Below are positions 1 to 12,300 of a stretch of 64,000 nucleotides of DNA, one piece after another. The notes under the pieces were generated by a model that was not told where the DNA came from, did not search any database, and was given only the letters and a program-made list of their open reading frames with translations. Source of the DNA: Mytilus galloprovincialis. Taxonomy: Eukaryota > Mollusca > Bivalvia > Mytilida > Mytilidae. Location of the stretch: positions 80,997,410 through 81,061,409 of the forward strand of contig NC_134839.1 in the NCBI RefSeq assembly GCF_965363235.1, written 5' to 3'. Position 1 is the stretch's first letter, and every line of letters begins with the position of its first letter. Made by a program: the position numbers and the translations under genes.

Positions 1-167
1 GATGCCACCACAGCAAAGTCTCTTGAGATAGTCAAGTCTCAAGTTACCAAAATCACAAACTAAATCATTAGAACAATTTGTTTTATCCTGTTTTAATCTG
101 TTGTTAATCATATGTAGCTTGCCAGAATATAAATTATATTGAATGTGGGCAGTACTTGGAAGAAGAA

Positions 168-197
168 GAAGAACAACAACAACAACAACAACAACAA
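168..197. repeat. (CAA)n microsatellite
   Basis: A run of about ten CAA/AAC triplets follows a short GAA run. It is a simple repeat with no coding context. Confidence 0.9.
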
Positions 198-368
198 CGT
201 TGTAGGATCAAGCAATTGTTTGGGTACTTGCTTCCATTAAACGCTATTTATCGAATCCTTGCAGATAGTTAAATCGTGTAAACTCAAAACATTCTATCAC
301 TTCTTCAATTTACTACAGGCATTTTCTTAAATAGAAGATGATTAAATCTGATGTTTAGTTATCTAGAC

Positions 369-760
369 CTATCGCTTGTTTGACAGTCTCATGAAATCTG
401 TTATATTGACAATAATGTGTGAACAAAACAAACAGACAGATATTATAGGTAAAAGTGTCATAAATAGGAATACAATAATCTTAATCACTATAAAACAAGT
501 AAATGATGAACAGACAAGGCATATATAGACAAAACACCTAAGCAAAACCAAAAAGACAAAAGTAGTTAACTATAGCACAATTACGGGATGTACAAGAAAT
601 GAGCCAAGTCAAATGGATATCACCAAAAAAAACAGACTAAATAGTACAAGTAATAATATACAAAGACAAATAAAAGCATACTATATAACAAGTTATTAAG
701 AAGAAAAACAACGTCAATACGTTGAATCTATACTAAAAAGACCATCGTGTCACTGTTTGT
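369..760. repeat. dispersed mussel-type repeat, diverged copy
   Basis: The text resembles that at 42640-42900: both have a stretch on 'gtgtgaacaaaacaaa', then 'ataggtaaaa' and 'gtcataaa', then an A-rich tract. I infer a dispersed element family. Ends were not resolved and no coding potential is seen. Confidence 0.4.
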
Positions 761-784
761 CAACTCAATATATTCTATTATTTC

Positions 785-1020
785 AATAACTTAGGGACAA
801 GATAGTAATAATTGTATGCAATCGATACAGTCGTGTCTCAGTTGATCGATTGCATCGATTATATTACTGCAATTAACTAGGGGCACGATCGAATTCAATC
901 GATACGATTCTGCCACAGTTGATTAACTCATTCGATTCTATAACTTCAATTTACTTGGTGCACGATCGTATTCAATCGATACGAGTGTGCCACAGTTGAT
1001 ACACTCAATCGAGTTTATTA
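785..1020. repeat. tandem repeat, period about 77 bp, three units
   Basis: Three diverged units share a core reading 'CACGATCG.ATTCAATCGATAC', followed by a 'TGCCACAGTTGAT' block. The second and third cores lie about 77 bp apart. The units are rich in ATCGAT palindromes. No gene is seen here. Confidence 0.75.
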
Positions 1021-1589
1021 CCTTCTTCTTTGAAATGAAATAGAACGAACTAATTGAGTGTTTTTTTCTGTTTCTGTATTTTGATTTATTTGGAAGATTT
1101 AATTGCAACGGCAGTTGATGTTAAGTTTTTTTTTTTCGGTGGTGTTGATTGTAATGATCGTGCCTTCCATTTAAGAGAAGAGTTAATTGAATCGACAGCC
1201 GATCATTGAATCAATATCAATCGTATCAATCATAACGTTTCCATTAGACGTGAGAACTAAAATCAAAATTTTAATCAGACGTTTTATCGAATGCACAACA
1301 TGTAAATGTATTAACCATCTTTAGATAAAACTATTGGAATAAAAGTTTAACCGGAGAACAAATTTCCTGTGCGTAATTGTGTTAAAATAGCTTTCCGTTC
1401 ATTCATACTATCTGTTATAGATGTTCAATGAGCCACTCTGCTCTATTTTTCTTAGCATTTATCTGGAGTAATAGGAAGCAATGACGACATTTAGAATGAT
1501 TTTTTTTAAGAATTAGTTTATCAGCCAATATCCTGGTTCTGTTAATGATGCTTTCAAATAATATGTTCGAGTTAAAACTGTGGTGTTTA

Positions 1590-1875
1590 TCATGAGGACC
1601 GGTAGTAAGTGTTGAGTTGGTTAAATGTCGGAAATATTTATCTAAAAGATCTCTCCAATCATAAGGTAAGGTAGTATGTGTAGAATTGGTTAAATTTCGG
1701 ATACTTTTATACTTATTTTAATTCGCTATCTTCATGAGGTAATGTAGTATGTGTAGAATGAATTGGTTAAGTATCGCATATCCCCGTACTTATCTAAATT
1801 TACTATCTTCATGAGGTAAGATATTATATGTAGAATTGGTTAAATGTCGAATATACTTATTTAAGTTCAATATCA
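1590..1875. repeat. tandem repeat, period about 65-75 bp, four units
   Basis: Four imperfect units contain 'GTAGAATTGGTTAAATGTCG' or variants, each followed by 'TATACTTATTTAA' and 'CTATCTTCATGAGGTAA'. This is probably intronic or upstream DNA of the GPCR gene. No coding signal. Confidence 0.75.
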
Positions 1876-2030
1876 TTTGTGTGAGTAAAATTTCTTATTT
1901 ACTTGATTTACTTCGTTTTATATATAATACTCAAGACTTCAAAGTCTTTTGGTAATGAAAAAATAAGATGTTAGCATATTTTAGACTCTCTTAAATATAA
2001 ATGTTTAATACCAAGGGAGACCTTCAAAAC

Positions 2031-2290
2031 TTACGAATCGAAGAGAAACGTATAATGCCATGGTAATACACGAAAATGTAGGCATATCCGGCCCCATTTT
2101 TTGCTCCTGGTAAGTTCGAATTCGGATGTTAAGTTCCACTCTTTGCTGTCACAATTGAGGAATAGAGGACGGGATTGTGGTAATAGCAATTGAAACATAT
2201 CCATTGTTATCTGTGACACCGGTATTCTATCAATCAACTCGTGAAGACGGTCGTGAAACCTTTGATGGTATTATAAAAATACCAATGCAA
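2031..2290 (-). mobile_element. Penelope-like retroelement fragment (3' end of ORF)
   Basis: The minus strand encodes a stretch with FHDRLHELIDRIPVSQ and ITMDMFQLLLPQSR. It resembles the end of the Penelope-like ORF at 58100-58372 ([20 protein letters not shown], then VSQ). It is a short fossil fragment only. The family name rests on recall of the common invertebrate reverse-transcriptase text, so it is moderately certain. Confidence 0.5.
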
Positions 2291-2339
2291 AAATCTATCA
2301 ATATTACACATAAGTTTACCTAATAACCATGTTTTTTCT

Positions 2340-2353
2340 TATTTTGTTTTCAG
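2340..2353 (+). promoter_or_regulatory. splice acceptor before the GPCR coding exon
   Basis: A T-rich tract (tattttgttttcag) ends in AG at 2352-2353, twelve bases before an ATG at 2365. An intron in the 5' UTR ending just before the start codon is common in animal GPCR genes. This supports ATG 2365 rather than the in-frame ATG at 2329, which lies within the intron's pyrimidine tract. Confidence 0.6.
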
Positions 2354-2364
2354 CCTGGTACAGA

Positions 2365-3608
2365 ATGAGCAATAATAAAAGTTACACGAACAATGATGCT
2401 ATGAACGCATTGAACACAACATTTTTTAACAAAGATATCATTCTTTGGATATACAACGAAACTCATCTTCAAAGGCGTCTTCCAGCTATGATTTTGTCTG
2501 GATTTCTAATGCTGGTCGGTATCATAGGTAACACACTTGTTGTATATGCCTACGGAATGAAGTTCAAGAAATCATCAGCTAACTTTTTCATATGTTCCCT
2601 AGGAGTAATAGATCTAACATGTTGTGTTTTAAGCATTCCTTTCGAGATATTTACGTTACGCTTCCATTATGTAAATTTCAATACAGTAGCCTGCAAATTT
2701 TTTCGAGGAGTTGGAATGGCTGTTTATATTGCAGAAGGATTCATGCTTGTATTCATCGCTTTCGACAGATATTACAAAGTTTGCAGACCATTAAAAGAAA
2801 CTATATGTCAAAATCAAGTACCCATCTTAGTATAATAGTCTGTCTAGGACTGATATTTGGATGGCCGGCATTATTTGTGTTTGGTGAACATTCCGCAGAG
2901 ACAACTTTTCCTGACATTTATGGGAAATCTTGTATGGTTGACGATAACCTTAAAACCACAATATATCCTACCTTGTTTTTCTGCAACCTTCTTCTTATTT
3001 TTATTGTATGTTTCAGTTTAATAGTAATACTTTATGGGCGAATATTTCATTCAATTCTAAAGTGGAAAAAAGAACGGGATATTTTGAAGATGAAATATGC
3101 AAGACCAGAAATTGGACTTAATCGTAATTCGTCTAGTTCAAGTTTAAGCTCATACACTTTGTCGGCATTATACAGTCGGAAAGTAGAGTATCATATAAAT
3201 TTACAGTTGAATAATGATAACAATAGACAATGTGAAAATACCACTAGATCTAACTTACGTTTCAGTTTTTTAGAAAAGTTTAATACTTCTATAAATCGTA
3301 CTCAGACCGTCAATATGAAGATAGTTTCAAGTAATCGGAAGAACACTCGAATGGTGAAAACAACTCTTATATGTGTAACAGTAACAGTTACGTTTATTTT
3401 GAGCTACGTACCTTACCTAACGTTACAAATCTTACTTAAATCCAACCAACTTAAAGAGGAAAGCGAGAGTCTATTGTTACATCAAATGATAGAGGTGGCA
3501 GCTAAGAGTTACTGCATAAATAACGCATCAAACGCTATCATTTATAGCATTTTTAATCCAAAGTTCAGACAGTGTTGTAAAGAAATGTTTTATCCTGTAA
3601 AAAAATGA
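2365..3608 (+). CDS. class A (rhodopsin-like) G-protein-coupled receptor, with a 2-bp frameshift
   Basis: This is a seven-helix receptor of the plasma membrane. The N-terminus has three N-glycosylation sequons (N4, N17, N31). TM1 carries GN in GIIGNTLVVY; TM2 has LGVIDL; TM3 starts after Cys110 and ends in FDRYYKVCRP, the DRY motif at 134-136. TM4 has W in FGWPALF, ECL2 has the partner Cys in KSCMVDD, and the third intracellular loop is long. TM6 is FILSYVPY without the usual Trp, and TM7 ends NAIIYSIFNPKFR, a variant NPxxY. The reading frame changes in loop 2: codons run in one frame to ACT 2800-2802 and resume two bases later at 2805, where 'ATAT' looks like a dinucleotide gain. Read through, the protein would be about 413 residues, normal for the family. 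Either it is a recent pseudogene, an allele, or a sequence error. The ligand is unknown; a peptide receptor is a guess. Confidence 0.85.
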
Positions 3609-3625
3609 AATTATTGTATAGTTTG

Positions 3626-3631
3626 AATAAA
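3626..3631 (+). terminator. polyadenylation signal AATAAA of the GPCR gene
   Basis: A canonical AATAAA lies 18 bases after the GPCR stop codon (TGA 3606-3608), which would give a very short 3' UTR. Confidence 0.5.
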
Positions 3632-3649
3632 CTGTATTCATATTGTAAA

Positions 3650-4680
3650 CCAATTTAGGTATATGTTGTTATCCACCGTGTACATTGATTTTCTTAGCTT
3701 TTCTTACATTTGTTTTTCGCTTAATCGATTTATGACCATTGAACAGTGGTATGGTACTGCTGCCTTAATTTCACATATACACGCACCTCAATGTTAGTGA
3801 ATGGAACAACACTGAATCCCTTTAATGATAAGTTACTTCCAAAAATTGAAAAAAAGCGGTACAAAACCACCGTGACAACCTTGCAACTGAATTTATAAGT
3901 ACAAAACTCAATTACCAAAAAAAAAAATTACCTAGATATAAACAATCGACAAGACCATACAAACATTGGAACTTTTAAAACACACGATGAAGCCAACTAT
4001 GATTTTCAATGATCTGCAATGTATAACATATAATTAGTTAAATGATAAAACAGTACTCATATGCGTAAAAGCAGCCAGACTAGACACTATTGCCTGCGAA
4101 GATTAAAACTAATGGTTTCACTTCATTAGCATTTGTCTTACAAAATCTAGTGCAAATAAGCTGCAGGAACTTTTGAATTAATAGCTAAGTGACCAGGTAT
4201 AATCTTTTATTTCCATTCGTTTCTGCGAAATTGAATTAGATATACAGGGTAAATTACAAAAATCTTCAACCGTAATATGCAGATCATTGTGACTTGAGCA
4301 TTATATTTTGCCAGACAATTTTGGAGAAGTATATAAAAAGCCGTGGTGTAGTAGTTAGAAAGTTTCAGGGAATGAATTTTCGTCTCTCTATTGACACCAT
4401 TTGTGACTTTGTTCTTGAGAAACGATGATAGTCATTCTGAAGGAGATATATCTCTAGCACGTGAAAGACATCCATGTAGTTTTCGAAAAGAGCAAGCTTA
4501 TGCCGCTACAAGACAGCACTCGCACCAGCTAAGTGGAAAGGGATTAATATAAGTTGTAATAACTTTTTCCCAATTCACTATAAATAGATTTGACAAAAAA
4601 TCTAAAATATCTAAATTATCTTTGAAGTATTTCCTTAGGTGTTTGAGAAATTGACACAAACATAAAACTTCACATTAAAA
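3650..4680. other. intergenic stretch, no gene seen
   Basis: AT-rich DNA without a supported exon. The text near 3720-3760 ('ATCGATTTATGACCATTGAACA...') recurs near 52737-52770 and marks a dispersed repeat. The ORF on the minus strand here (3730-3918) shows no family resemblance. Confidence 0.5.
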
Positions 4681-4689
4681 CTGAAATTT

Positions 4690-4860
4690 TACATAAGAGC
4701 ATCATTTAGACACAACGGCACTGTTGCATCTGTTGTCAGGCTATTATTTAAATTGACGCAAACAAAAATCTTTACAAAGAACATTAAAAATGTAAGTTTA
4801 CATAAGGGCATTATTTAGTCAAAACGACACTGTTGCATCTGTTGTCAAGCTATTATTATA
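4690..4860. repeat. direct duplication, period about 110 bp
   Basis: Two copies of a block beginning 'ACATAAG.GCAT.ATTTAG' and containing 'CACTGTTGCATCTGTTGTCA' lie at about 4691-4748 and 4800-4857. They differ at scattered positions, so the duplication is not recent. Confidence 0.75.
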
Positions 4861-5139
4861 GGCAACTCGACCAAAAACACTTACTGCACCGCCACAACTC
4901 GCTCTCAGTGTTTTTAAAAATGCATCAACACTTTGGATCAAGGTTTTTAATTGTTGGACACTTTGAACACTCTTAGAATAGCTTCTTCTTAAACACAGTT
5001 TCAAAGATTTCAACTTTATGCTACTGCTACTGCTCATGACAGAACGGACACATATATTGGGAATGACACTTACGTGCAGTGTATAACTTTGGATAGTCGT
5101 GGAACATATCATGGTATGTGCATGATTGCAGCTGTTACT

Positions 5140-5960
5140 CTAGGATTAAGACTTGACAAAGCTGCCCAAGGCTGTCACCGACACTAAAGGAAGTCCCAGA
5201 ATTAGCGAAGATAAACATAGGTTATAATAAGATGCAACCAACACCATCATTACAGTCAGAGTTCGAAACTATGGGTTATGAGTGGAATATGGTCGATACA
5301 GGAAAGTCATATGTTATTTTATGCCAAAGAAAAACATGTATTTTAGTGATCTCACATGAATAAATTCCACTCTCATCTCATAAACAAGCAAGCAAAAGCT
5401 CAATATTGTTCACCTATGTTGACATTAATTTTGATCAACCCCTCTATTAGAAGGCAATGCACATTATAAAATATAAACCATTGATCAGTCTTTTATTTCA
5501 GTTATATTAAGAATTGACGGTTTACATTTCGAAATGAGTTTTGTAGGCGGTATTGGTCACTTTATGGAAAGACCTGTTTTTAATGAGCTTATATGCAGTG
5601 TATGCACCGAATGCAGTAACTCATTGACAAGTGGAAAGGCTAACTATTGCACGTGCAGTTAGAACACATCTCCTAATAGACACAGCTCTCACATCAATTA
5701 TCTTGTCGAACATTATACGGCACTTTTTAAAATAATAATTTCGTCACTCATCAAGAAGGTTTCTTCAAAAAATCCAACTGTTTAATTGAAAACTGCCAGC
5801 GTTAATACTAATATTTTACAACCAGTCTTTCATGCTTTGGGTTATCTCCTTAAGCGCTAATTTGGTTGATGCGTTAATCTTGTTTGATATTCCCGTCCGT
5901 TGTTGGATTTGAAAGTCGAAATCTGTGTTGATCTCATTATTCATAACACAATTGTTAACT
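5140..5960 (+). pseudogene. decayed coding remnant, family not identified
   Basis: Plus-strand translation around 5512-5640 gives protein-like text (GLHFEMSFVGGIGHFM, then NELICSV). It recalls a family of uncharacterised proteins often present in many copies in mollusc and cnidarian genomes. More protein-like text (GYNKMQPTPSLQSEFETMGY) lies at 5220-5290. The stretch is clearly broken and shows no intact gene. Whether it was a host gene or part of a mobile element cannot be told from the window. Confidence 0.35.
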
Positions 5961-7430
5961 ACAGTGCGACAGAAAAAAAAAAGAAAAGAATGCTTCTAAC
6001 GCTTGATAGACCAGGTCGCAATACGAGGATCACAAGTAAAATAATTCTATTTGCATAATTAGGATGAATCGATCGTCTGCAGTAGATATTTCACTAAGTC
6101 TTGATGTACAAGCCACAAAATATTCCTTGGACATAATAGCTTATTAAGAATATGCTTAACATTCTTCACCTCACCCCATGTACAAAAGTTGATGAACACA
6201 CACTTGATAAATTTTCCTTTCTGAGGAAGGAAAAGTCCATTATCGTAATTATAAGTTCTATATCGGCTATTAAAGTTGATGATGATGTCATTATTATTGT
6301 TTCACAGCTCCTGTTTCAGCGCTGTCTTTGTTGCTAGTCAAATAGTTTATATGAAGATAAGTCCGAAATATTTACTTATTAACTATGTAGTCATCCCAGT
6401 TCAATGTTTAATCCAAATGCCCTCATGCAAACAGCATAAAAGTCTAGTCATGCAGATGTTATTTGGGGAAGGGATGATCGTTGTGCGATTGAAATGAACA
6501 AAAACGGAAAAAAGTCAGTGTGATGGCGGCTCTCTTCTCCATCGAATGTGGCGAATGTCAAGGAGCTGGATCTCATTGAAATCCAAGGTTTTCACCCAAA
6601 ATTCAAAATTCGCCTTTTTCCAAACTTTTTCAATTTTTTTAAATGTTCCACAATACATATAAATCAGCCAGAAAAACTTGAAGTACATTCTGTTGCAATA
6701 AGTTTAAACCTGTTCATATTTTGGCTAGAATGACTCGACTATATTTGTGACTTGCATTAATTATACAGTCGGTTGGTCCACGGTTGTCTTTTCCATCAAA
6801 ATCTTTTAATATCAATGACATCTAGCTACTTATGTTTAAATAAACCCTTACTTTAGTAAATACAAGTCTTTCGTGTATTCATTTAGGTGGTACCAATCAC
6901 CTTGACTAAAATTCATTTAGCTCATTTAATTTTCATAAAACTCTGACAAGATATTTACTTTGAACCTGTGACAAAAATATAAAAATTTCCAAAAAAATGT
7001 ACCACAGACGTTAGTGGGAAAAAAATCATTAGTCGTATAGCTGTTTGTCAAATACGAATTTTGATCATATAGAAGCTTGAGATATCCTTAACAATAAAAC
7101 GTGAGAAAAATTTTCAACTTATTTTGTTTACAAAGTTATCTTTCTGAAGAGTTATGCACTACATTAAAAGATTTTTTTTTTTATCTAATGGTGTATAACA
7201 AGAGTGATTTATATGTTAGATAAAGGCAATAGTTGTATACCGCTGTTAAGTAGTCATAAACTGTTTTAGCGAATGAAATATTGACATAGAAAGGACAAGT
7301 GGTTCAAAGACTATAAAATTTTTGATGAAGGATTATGTGTAAAATAAATGTATGTGCACTTATAAAGAAACACAATTTGAGGTGAGTATAATACTTTTAC
7401 AAAAGTGGTATTGCAATCATGTATAATAAA
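5960..7430. other. intergenic stretch, no gene seen
   Basis: AT-rich sequence with only short ORFs that lack family resemblance, splice context or conserved motifs. I see no confident repeat boundaries. Confidence 0.45.
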
Positions 7431-7435
7431 ATATT

Positions 7436-8218
7436 TTTGCCGCAAGTTTATTGTTTTCTGTTAATAAATCAATATCAAGATCCATTTTGTTACATATTGT
7501 GATCAATTTACTTGGCAATCGTCAATGGCAGTAAGCAGGGCTTAAGAACACCAGTTGTTCGACCAGTTAGTCAAGTGCGTTTTCTTAAAGTATACTTTTT
7601 CACTTTTTTGGTCTTTTGGAAAATGTTGTTTGTGCTGTATTTATATTCCTATATAACGAAATTTGTTTTACACATTGTTACATGCACATGTATAAAAGAT
7701 CCGAATTTTATCCAACGCAATCATAGGTTTGAACGGTGTTTTCAGTTTAGACTTGTTCATATTTATTTTGTTAGGGCTTGTATTATATTTTCCCTCCAGT
7801 TTATATAATCCAGTCATCCTAATGTGACTCTTTAAAATTCAAGAGTCTATCCTTAATTGATAAATTATATGGCCTTTCAAATTCTGTTTCGACCCCTAAC
7901 ATCACTGAAGAGACATAAATTGATTAATTGTAAACAAACTTTTAGCATCTTATGTTTGTGGTTTACCATCTTTGCCGCAAGTTTATTGTTTTCTGTTTGG
8001 TATTAAATTAATATAAAGATCCATTTTGTTACATCTTTGTCATCGTTTTATTTTGAAATTGTTAATGACAGTCAGTAGGGTTTAAGAACATCAGTTGTCT
8101 GACCTGTTAATCAAAAGCGTTTTGTTAAAATATACCTTTTCACTCTTTTAAACTTTTTGAAAATGTTGTTTGTGCTATATTTTGCCCCTATCTACAACGA
8201 AATTTGTTTTACATGCAA
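7436..8218. repeat. two diverged direct copies of a ~240-bp repeat
   Basis: The blocks at about 7436-7670 and 7972-8218 both start 'GCCGCAAGTTTATTGTTTTC'. They share 'AAGATCCATTTTGTTACAT', a 'GTTGT..GACC.GTTA.TCAA' stretch, 'GAAAATGTTGTTTGTGCT' and 'ACGAAATTTGTTTTACA' in the same order. They differ by many substitutions and small indels. The second copy ends just before the splice acceptor of the glycosyltransferase exon. A short ORF inside the first copy (7512-7808) is a repeat by-product. Confidence 0.8.
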
Positions 8219-8244
8219 GAAATAAATACCATTTATTTTGTTCA

Positions 8245-9203
8245 GATTTAAAACATGGCTATGCACATTTGCCATACTTCTTGCAATGTTGATGTTGAGA
8301 AGATGTTGGACTGGAGAAAAATTTTACGTTTTCCAGTTTTCGTTTCCATTAAACAATGTAATCGACGTAGTTCACGAAATTGGGACAACTGGCCAGACTA
8401 CAGAAAAGCCTTTGAACAATGTTACTCAACATTATGTCATAAAGAAAGATCCGTCTATCAAGTTTTGTAGCAAGGGAGTATGTGATAGTTTTGATATGGT
8501 TTTTATTGTAAAGTCATTTGTGGGTAATTTTGACCAGAGGATCGCTATTCGAAACACTTGGGGAGCACAGATACATCTGGGTATAAAAACGATGTTCGTT
8601 TTAGGATACGTAGATCGGTTACAACCGCTCGTTGATTTTGAAAATGAAGAATATGGCGATATTCTCCAGTTCAGTTTCGCTGACACATATGATAATCTAG
8701 TGTATAAAACGACCATTTCTATTGATTGGTTAGTGAAACGTAATATAAATACAAAGTATGTACATTTTTTAGATGATGATCGTTTTGTTAATACCAGACG
8801 TTTAAATCAATTTGCTGTTGATAGTATTGGTGTTACAGAAAATAAAATCGTTGGCCACAGATTAAGATTTAAACAACCGCATCGAACAAAATCTTCGAAA
8901 TATTTTACGAACTTAGAAGAATATCCTTTTGATTTTTGGCCGTCATATATACATGGAGGAACCACACTAACGAATATGAAAGTAGTGAAAAAGCTTGCTT
9001 ATGCCATACCTTTTACAAAAATTATCAGAATGGAAGACTGTTTCATAGGAATACTTGCAAAGCTACTTAAGATTAACGTTTTACATAACAGTGAATTTAT
9101 GCAGTTTTATACTTCCGGTTTTGATATGAAAGATAAATTATCCAGTCAAGGTTATAAATCTTATCATTTGATAATTGACGGTTGGAAACAACTACAAAAC
9201 TAA
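8245..9203 (+). CDS. beta-1,3-galactosyltransferase-like glycosyltransferase (GT31), last exon
   Basis: A Golgi type II membrane enzyme that transfers a hexose or HexNAc from a UDP-sugar to a glycan. The exon opens after a T-rich acceptor (ttattttgttcag, AG 8244), so the start codon probably lies in an upstream exon I could not place; the first in-frame ATG is 8286. Residues counted from 8238: a hydrophobic signal anchor at 7-20, a short stem, then GT31 landmarks in order: RIAIRNTWG (101-109), MFVLG (119-123), EEYGDILQFSFADTYDNLVYKT (starting 137), the DxD-type metal site in HFLDDDRFVN (DDD 179-181), WPSYIHGG (234-241) and MEDCFIG (265-271). The domain is complete and intact to TAA. Ordinary beta3GalT proteins have a longer stem, so it is a short version. 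Its 3' end faces dioxygenase copy 1 with 171 bp between the two stop codons. Confidence 0.85.
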
Positions 9204-9374
9204 AGTAAAGACACATAAAATATTTCAGTAATTTACATACATCTATTTTGAAATAATACAATGTATCATGAATACCAATTTTAATCAAATTTGGTAATGG
9301 AAATCGTCCAGTTAATATAATTGTACATAACATACTTTACATATAACTCCGAAAGTCGAGTTTAATTAAATTTT

Positions 9375-12300
9375 CTATTTTTCCTTGTATCCATCCACAA
9401 GACTCTCATTTTTACATGGGTTGATAAAGTCTTTACCGGACACATCTGTGAAATTAGTACATTCTTTAATGGCTGAATTCGGCACCTGTAATAAACACAT
9501 ACTAAATAGCAGTCAATTCTATTGTCTTTCGTTTGAAATTGACGCACGAAATTTTGACAGATGTTAAAGTAGGTAATAAATTTGTTCTGAATTCTGAGTG
9601 AATTCAACGTGAATGAACTTGGCTGCCAAAGCTTTTTTGATAACAATAAACCTTAAGCAGTGAATATGAAAAACAACAACACTCTTTTAAAAACAAGGAT
9701 ACGTGATATGATTGCCGATGCTTAAACAATCGACTAGAGTTTTATAAATAGTGGTATATAAGCCAACGTATGGGTTTCAACAATAAGAAACAATCACACC
9801 GGCTATTAAAATGCGAAACGATTCAAACGAGAAAAACTAACGGCATTTTTAAAAATAATCAAAATTGTACCTTTGAACATGTCTATACTTTTGTATTTTG
9901 TACTTGCTATCACCTCGTCGCATCATTTATTTGAAATTATAAATTGATTGTCAAAAAATATATATACTAGTACCTTCTGTAGAGGAGTGTATCTTGGATG
10001 ATGATGTTCAATGACTGGATTATTTGATACTTTGTTATACGCCATTAGATATGCCCATCGTCTCTTGTTACTTCGATTGGCACTACTGTGATGCAGGACA
10101 TTCGAGTGAAAAAATATGGCGTCTCCTTTAATATAAACACAGGACGGAGCATATTGATATGATTGGAAATATCACTATCATCATACTTGATTAAATGAGT
10201 ATTTTATAATTCTAAGATGAAACTGATTGTGGCTAATTGTACAATTGTAATTGCACGGATTCGATAGAAAAGAAAACTTATAAAATTTGAAAAAGAAGAA
10301 AATCAAACTGAAGGTACACTGTGTTCAGATAAGTAAAATGTGAAAAAATTATAAGTAAAACACAGAAAAAGATTAACATCTTTGTTAATATAAAAAAAAA
10401 AAACGTGCTGCGGGTTTCGATAGTGTAAAACAATCGTTGTCTTTCGTCTGCGAAGTTAACAATGAAATACCAGTTGTCTCACTTTTGTTTGACGTATATC
10501 CCGAATTTATATTCTGAACTATCATTAGTTCATTTGTTTACATTGAATAATGCTTTATCCATTATGAATATCTGAAAACTAATTCAGATTTGCCAAATAA
10601 TTTCAATTCTTGTTATACTTTGTTATACGAAAGTATAATGATACATTGTTAATAACTCGCTGGATGCGATCGTCGAATAAAATTCTTTTTTATCCTTTCT
10701 TGATTATATATATTGAGTGTCAGATAGGAAATTGTAAACGAAGGGTTTACTATTGAAACATTACTACTAACCCGGTTTGAGCTCAGCATAAATTAATGGA
10801 CATTTTTCCTTAATAGCGTCAACACGTGTTTTATCTGCCCCAAATTGACCATCAATTGGAGTGTGCTCTATTCTTCCGCATTTGTGAGAACCAGGAAGAA
10901 TCTTAAAAACATTTTCAATCTTATTGATGTTAGTTTTTATAATAAATTATAGTAATGACTTTAAATGCATCTTTATGACATGTATGAGCAATGTTATTTT
11001 CATGAAATACAGGATTTATTTCCAAATATCGTTGACAATCATAATGATAAACAATGTCATATAATGTACAGTTTTTATAATCAAAATCGTATAAAAGATT
11101 GATACAAGCAATCTTTACTTATTGTACCAAGTAAACATTACAAAACGTACTGTATTGTTTTATTATTCAACTCACATAACTGCAAAAAAGAGAGTTCAGA
11201 CAATCATTAAGTTTGAAATTATTTACTATCATTATAAAACAAATTTCATTTAACTTATTGGCTTTTTTTTATGTCCTTTTTGTTTATCTTACACTTCAAC
11301 TGTTTCGGTTCTTATATATCCTTTGCATTTGAATATTTGCTTAAAGCGTTCCTGAAGGAGGAATAGCCAGAAAAGCTTGTAACCACATGACGACCATGTT
11401 GTTGAAATCATGCTTTCCTTGTTAAATGTTGCTCAGAAAAAATTGTGTGGATTTCTAAATGTCAAATAATTCCTTTGCATCCTGTTTCATTTCTATTATT
11501 TTTTATAACTAAGGGTAGTTTCATTGTAACCCTCGTTATGCATGAATTAAGAAATGTAACAGATATTGATAAATGCGTACATATTTTCTAATATGAAGCC
11601 AAGCCAACATGAAATGACCTTTTTATATGAAGATATCAATCTTCCGCAAAAATCAATACAGTTAAATACAAAATATACCTCTAAACAGCCGTTTTCTTTC
11701 GTACATGGGTCTAAAGCAACAAAAACCGTCATCATATCTGGATAAAGACATCCGTTATGATACCAATATCTATTTTAAAATGAGTGTGTTATTTATGATA
11801 AGGCAACATCAGTTTAGCAATGTTCAAATCTCATAAATCTCTTTAGAATATTCTTGTATTTTTAAGTTCAGTCAAAACTTATATATTTCATAGATTCGGG
11901 TTAAAAAAAAATTTACAAATGTAATCAATTAATGAACATAGAAAGATCATTGTACAACTTTTGGTTGCTGGAAACAATGTGAAATTGATTTCAGTTGCAT
12001 TTCTTGTCACATAATGTACTGTCGATGAAACAATACTAAAACCGTTTTTATGAACGGTTCCAGATCATCGTGAATTTTGGTGCCAAAAGTTATATAAACA
12101 TGGCAACTGTTTTAATTTGTAAAATAAGAAAGCACCAATTTTGAATGAACAACTTTAACACAGAGGATCCAAACTAAAAACCGTCCATTGAATTAAAACA
12201 TTGAAAAATTGCGAGCAAACGTCTGATGGGTAAATAGTTTGACTTCATCAGTGTAAACCTATAAACTTTTGCATAAAATAACTTCAATAGGTGATAGTGC

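Noticed and set aside
4819-5112. 97-residue minus-strand ORF
   Set aside because: It overlaps the 110-bp duplication and a possible plus-strand coding remnant, and shows no family features.
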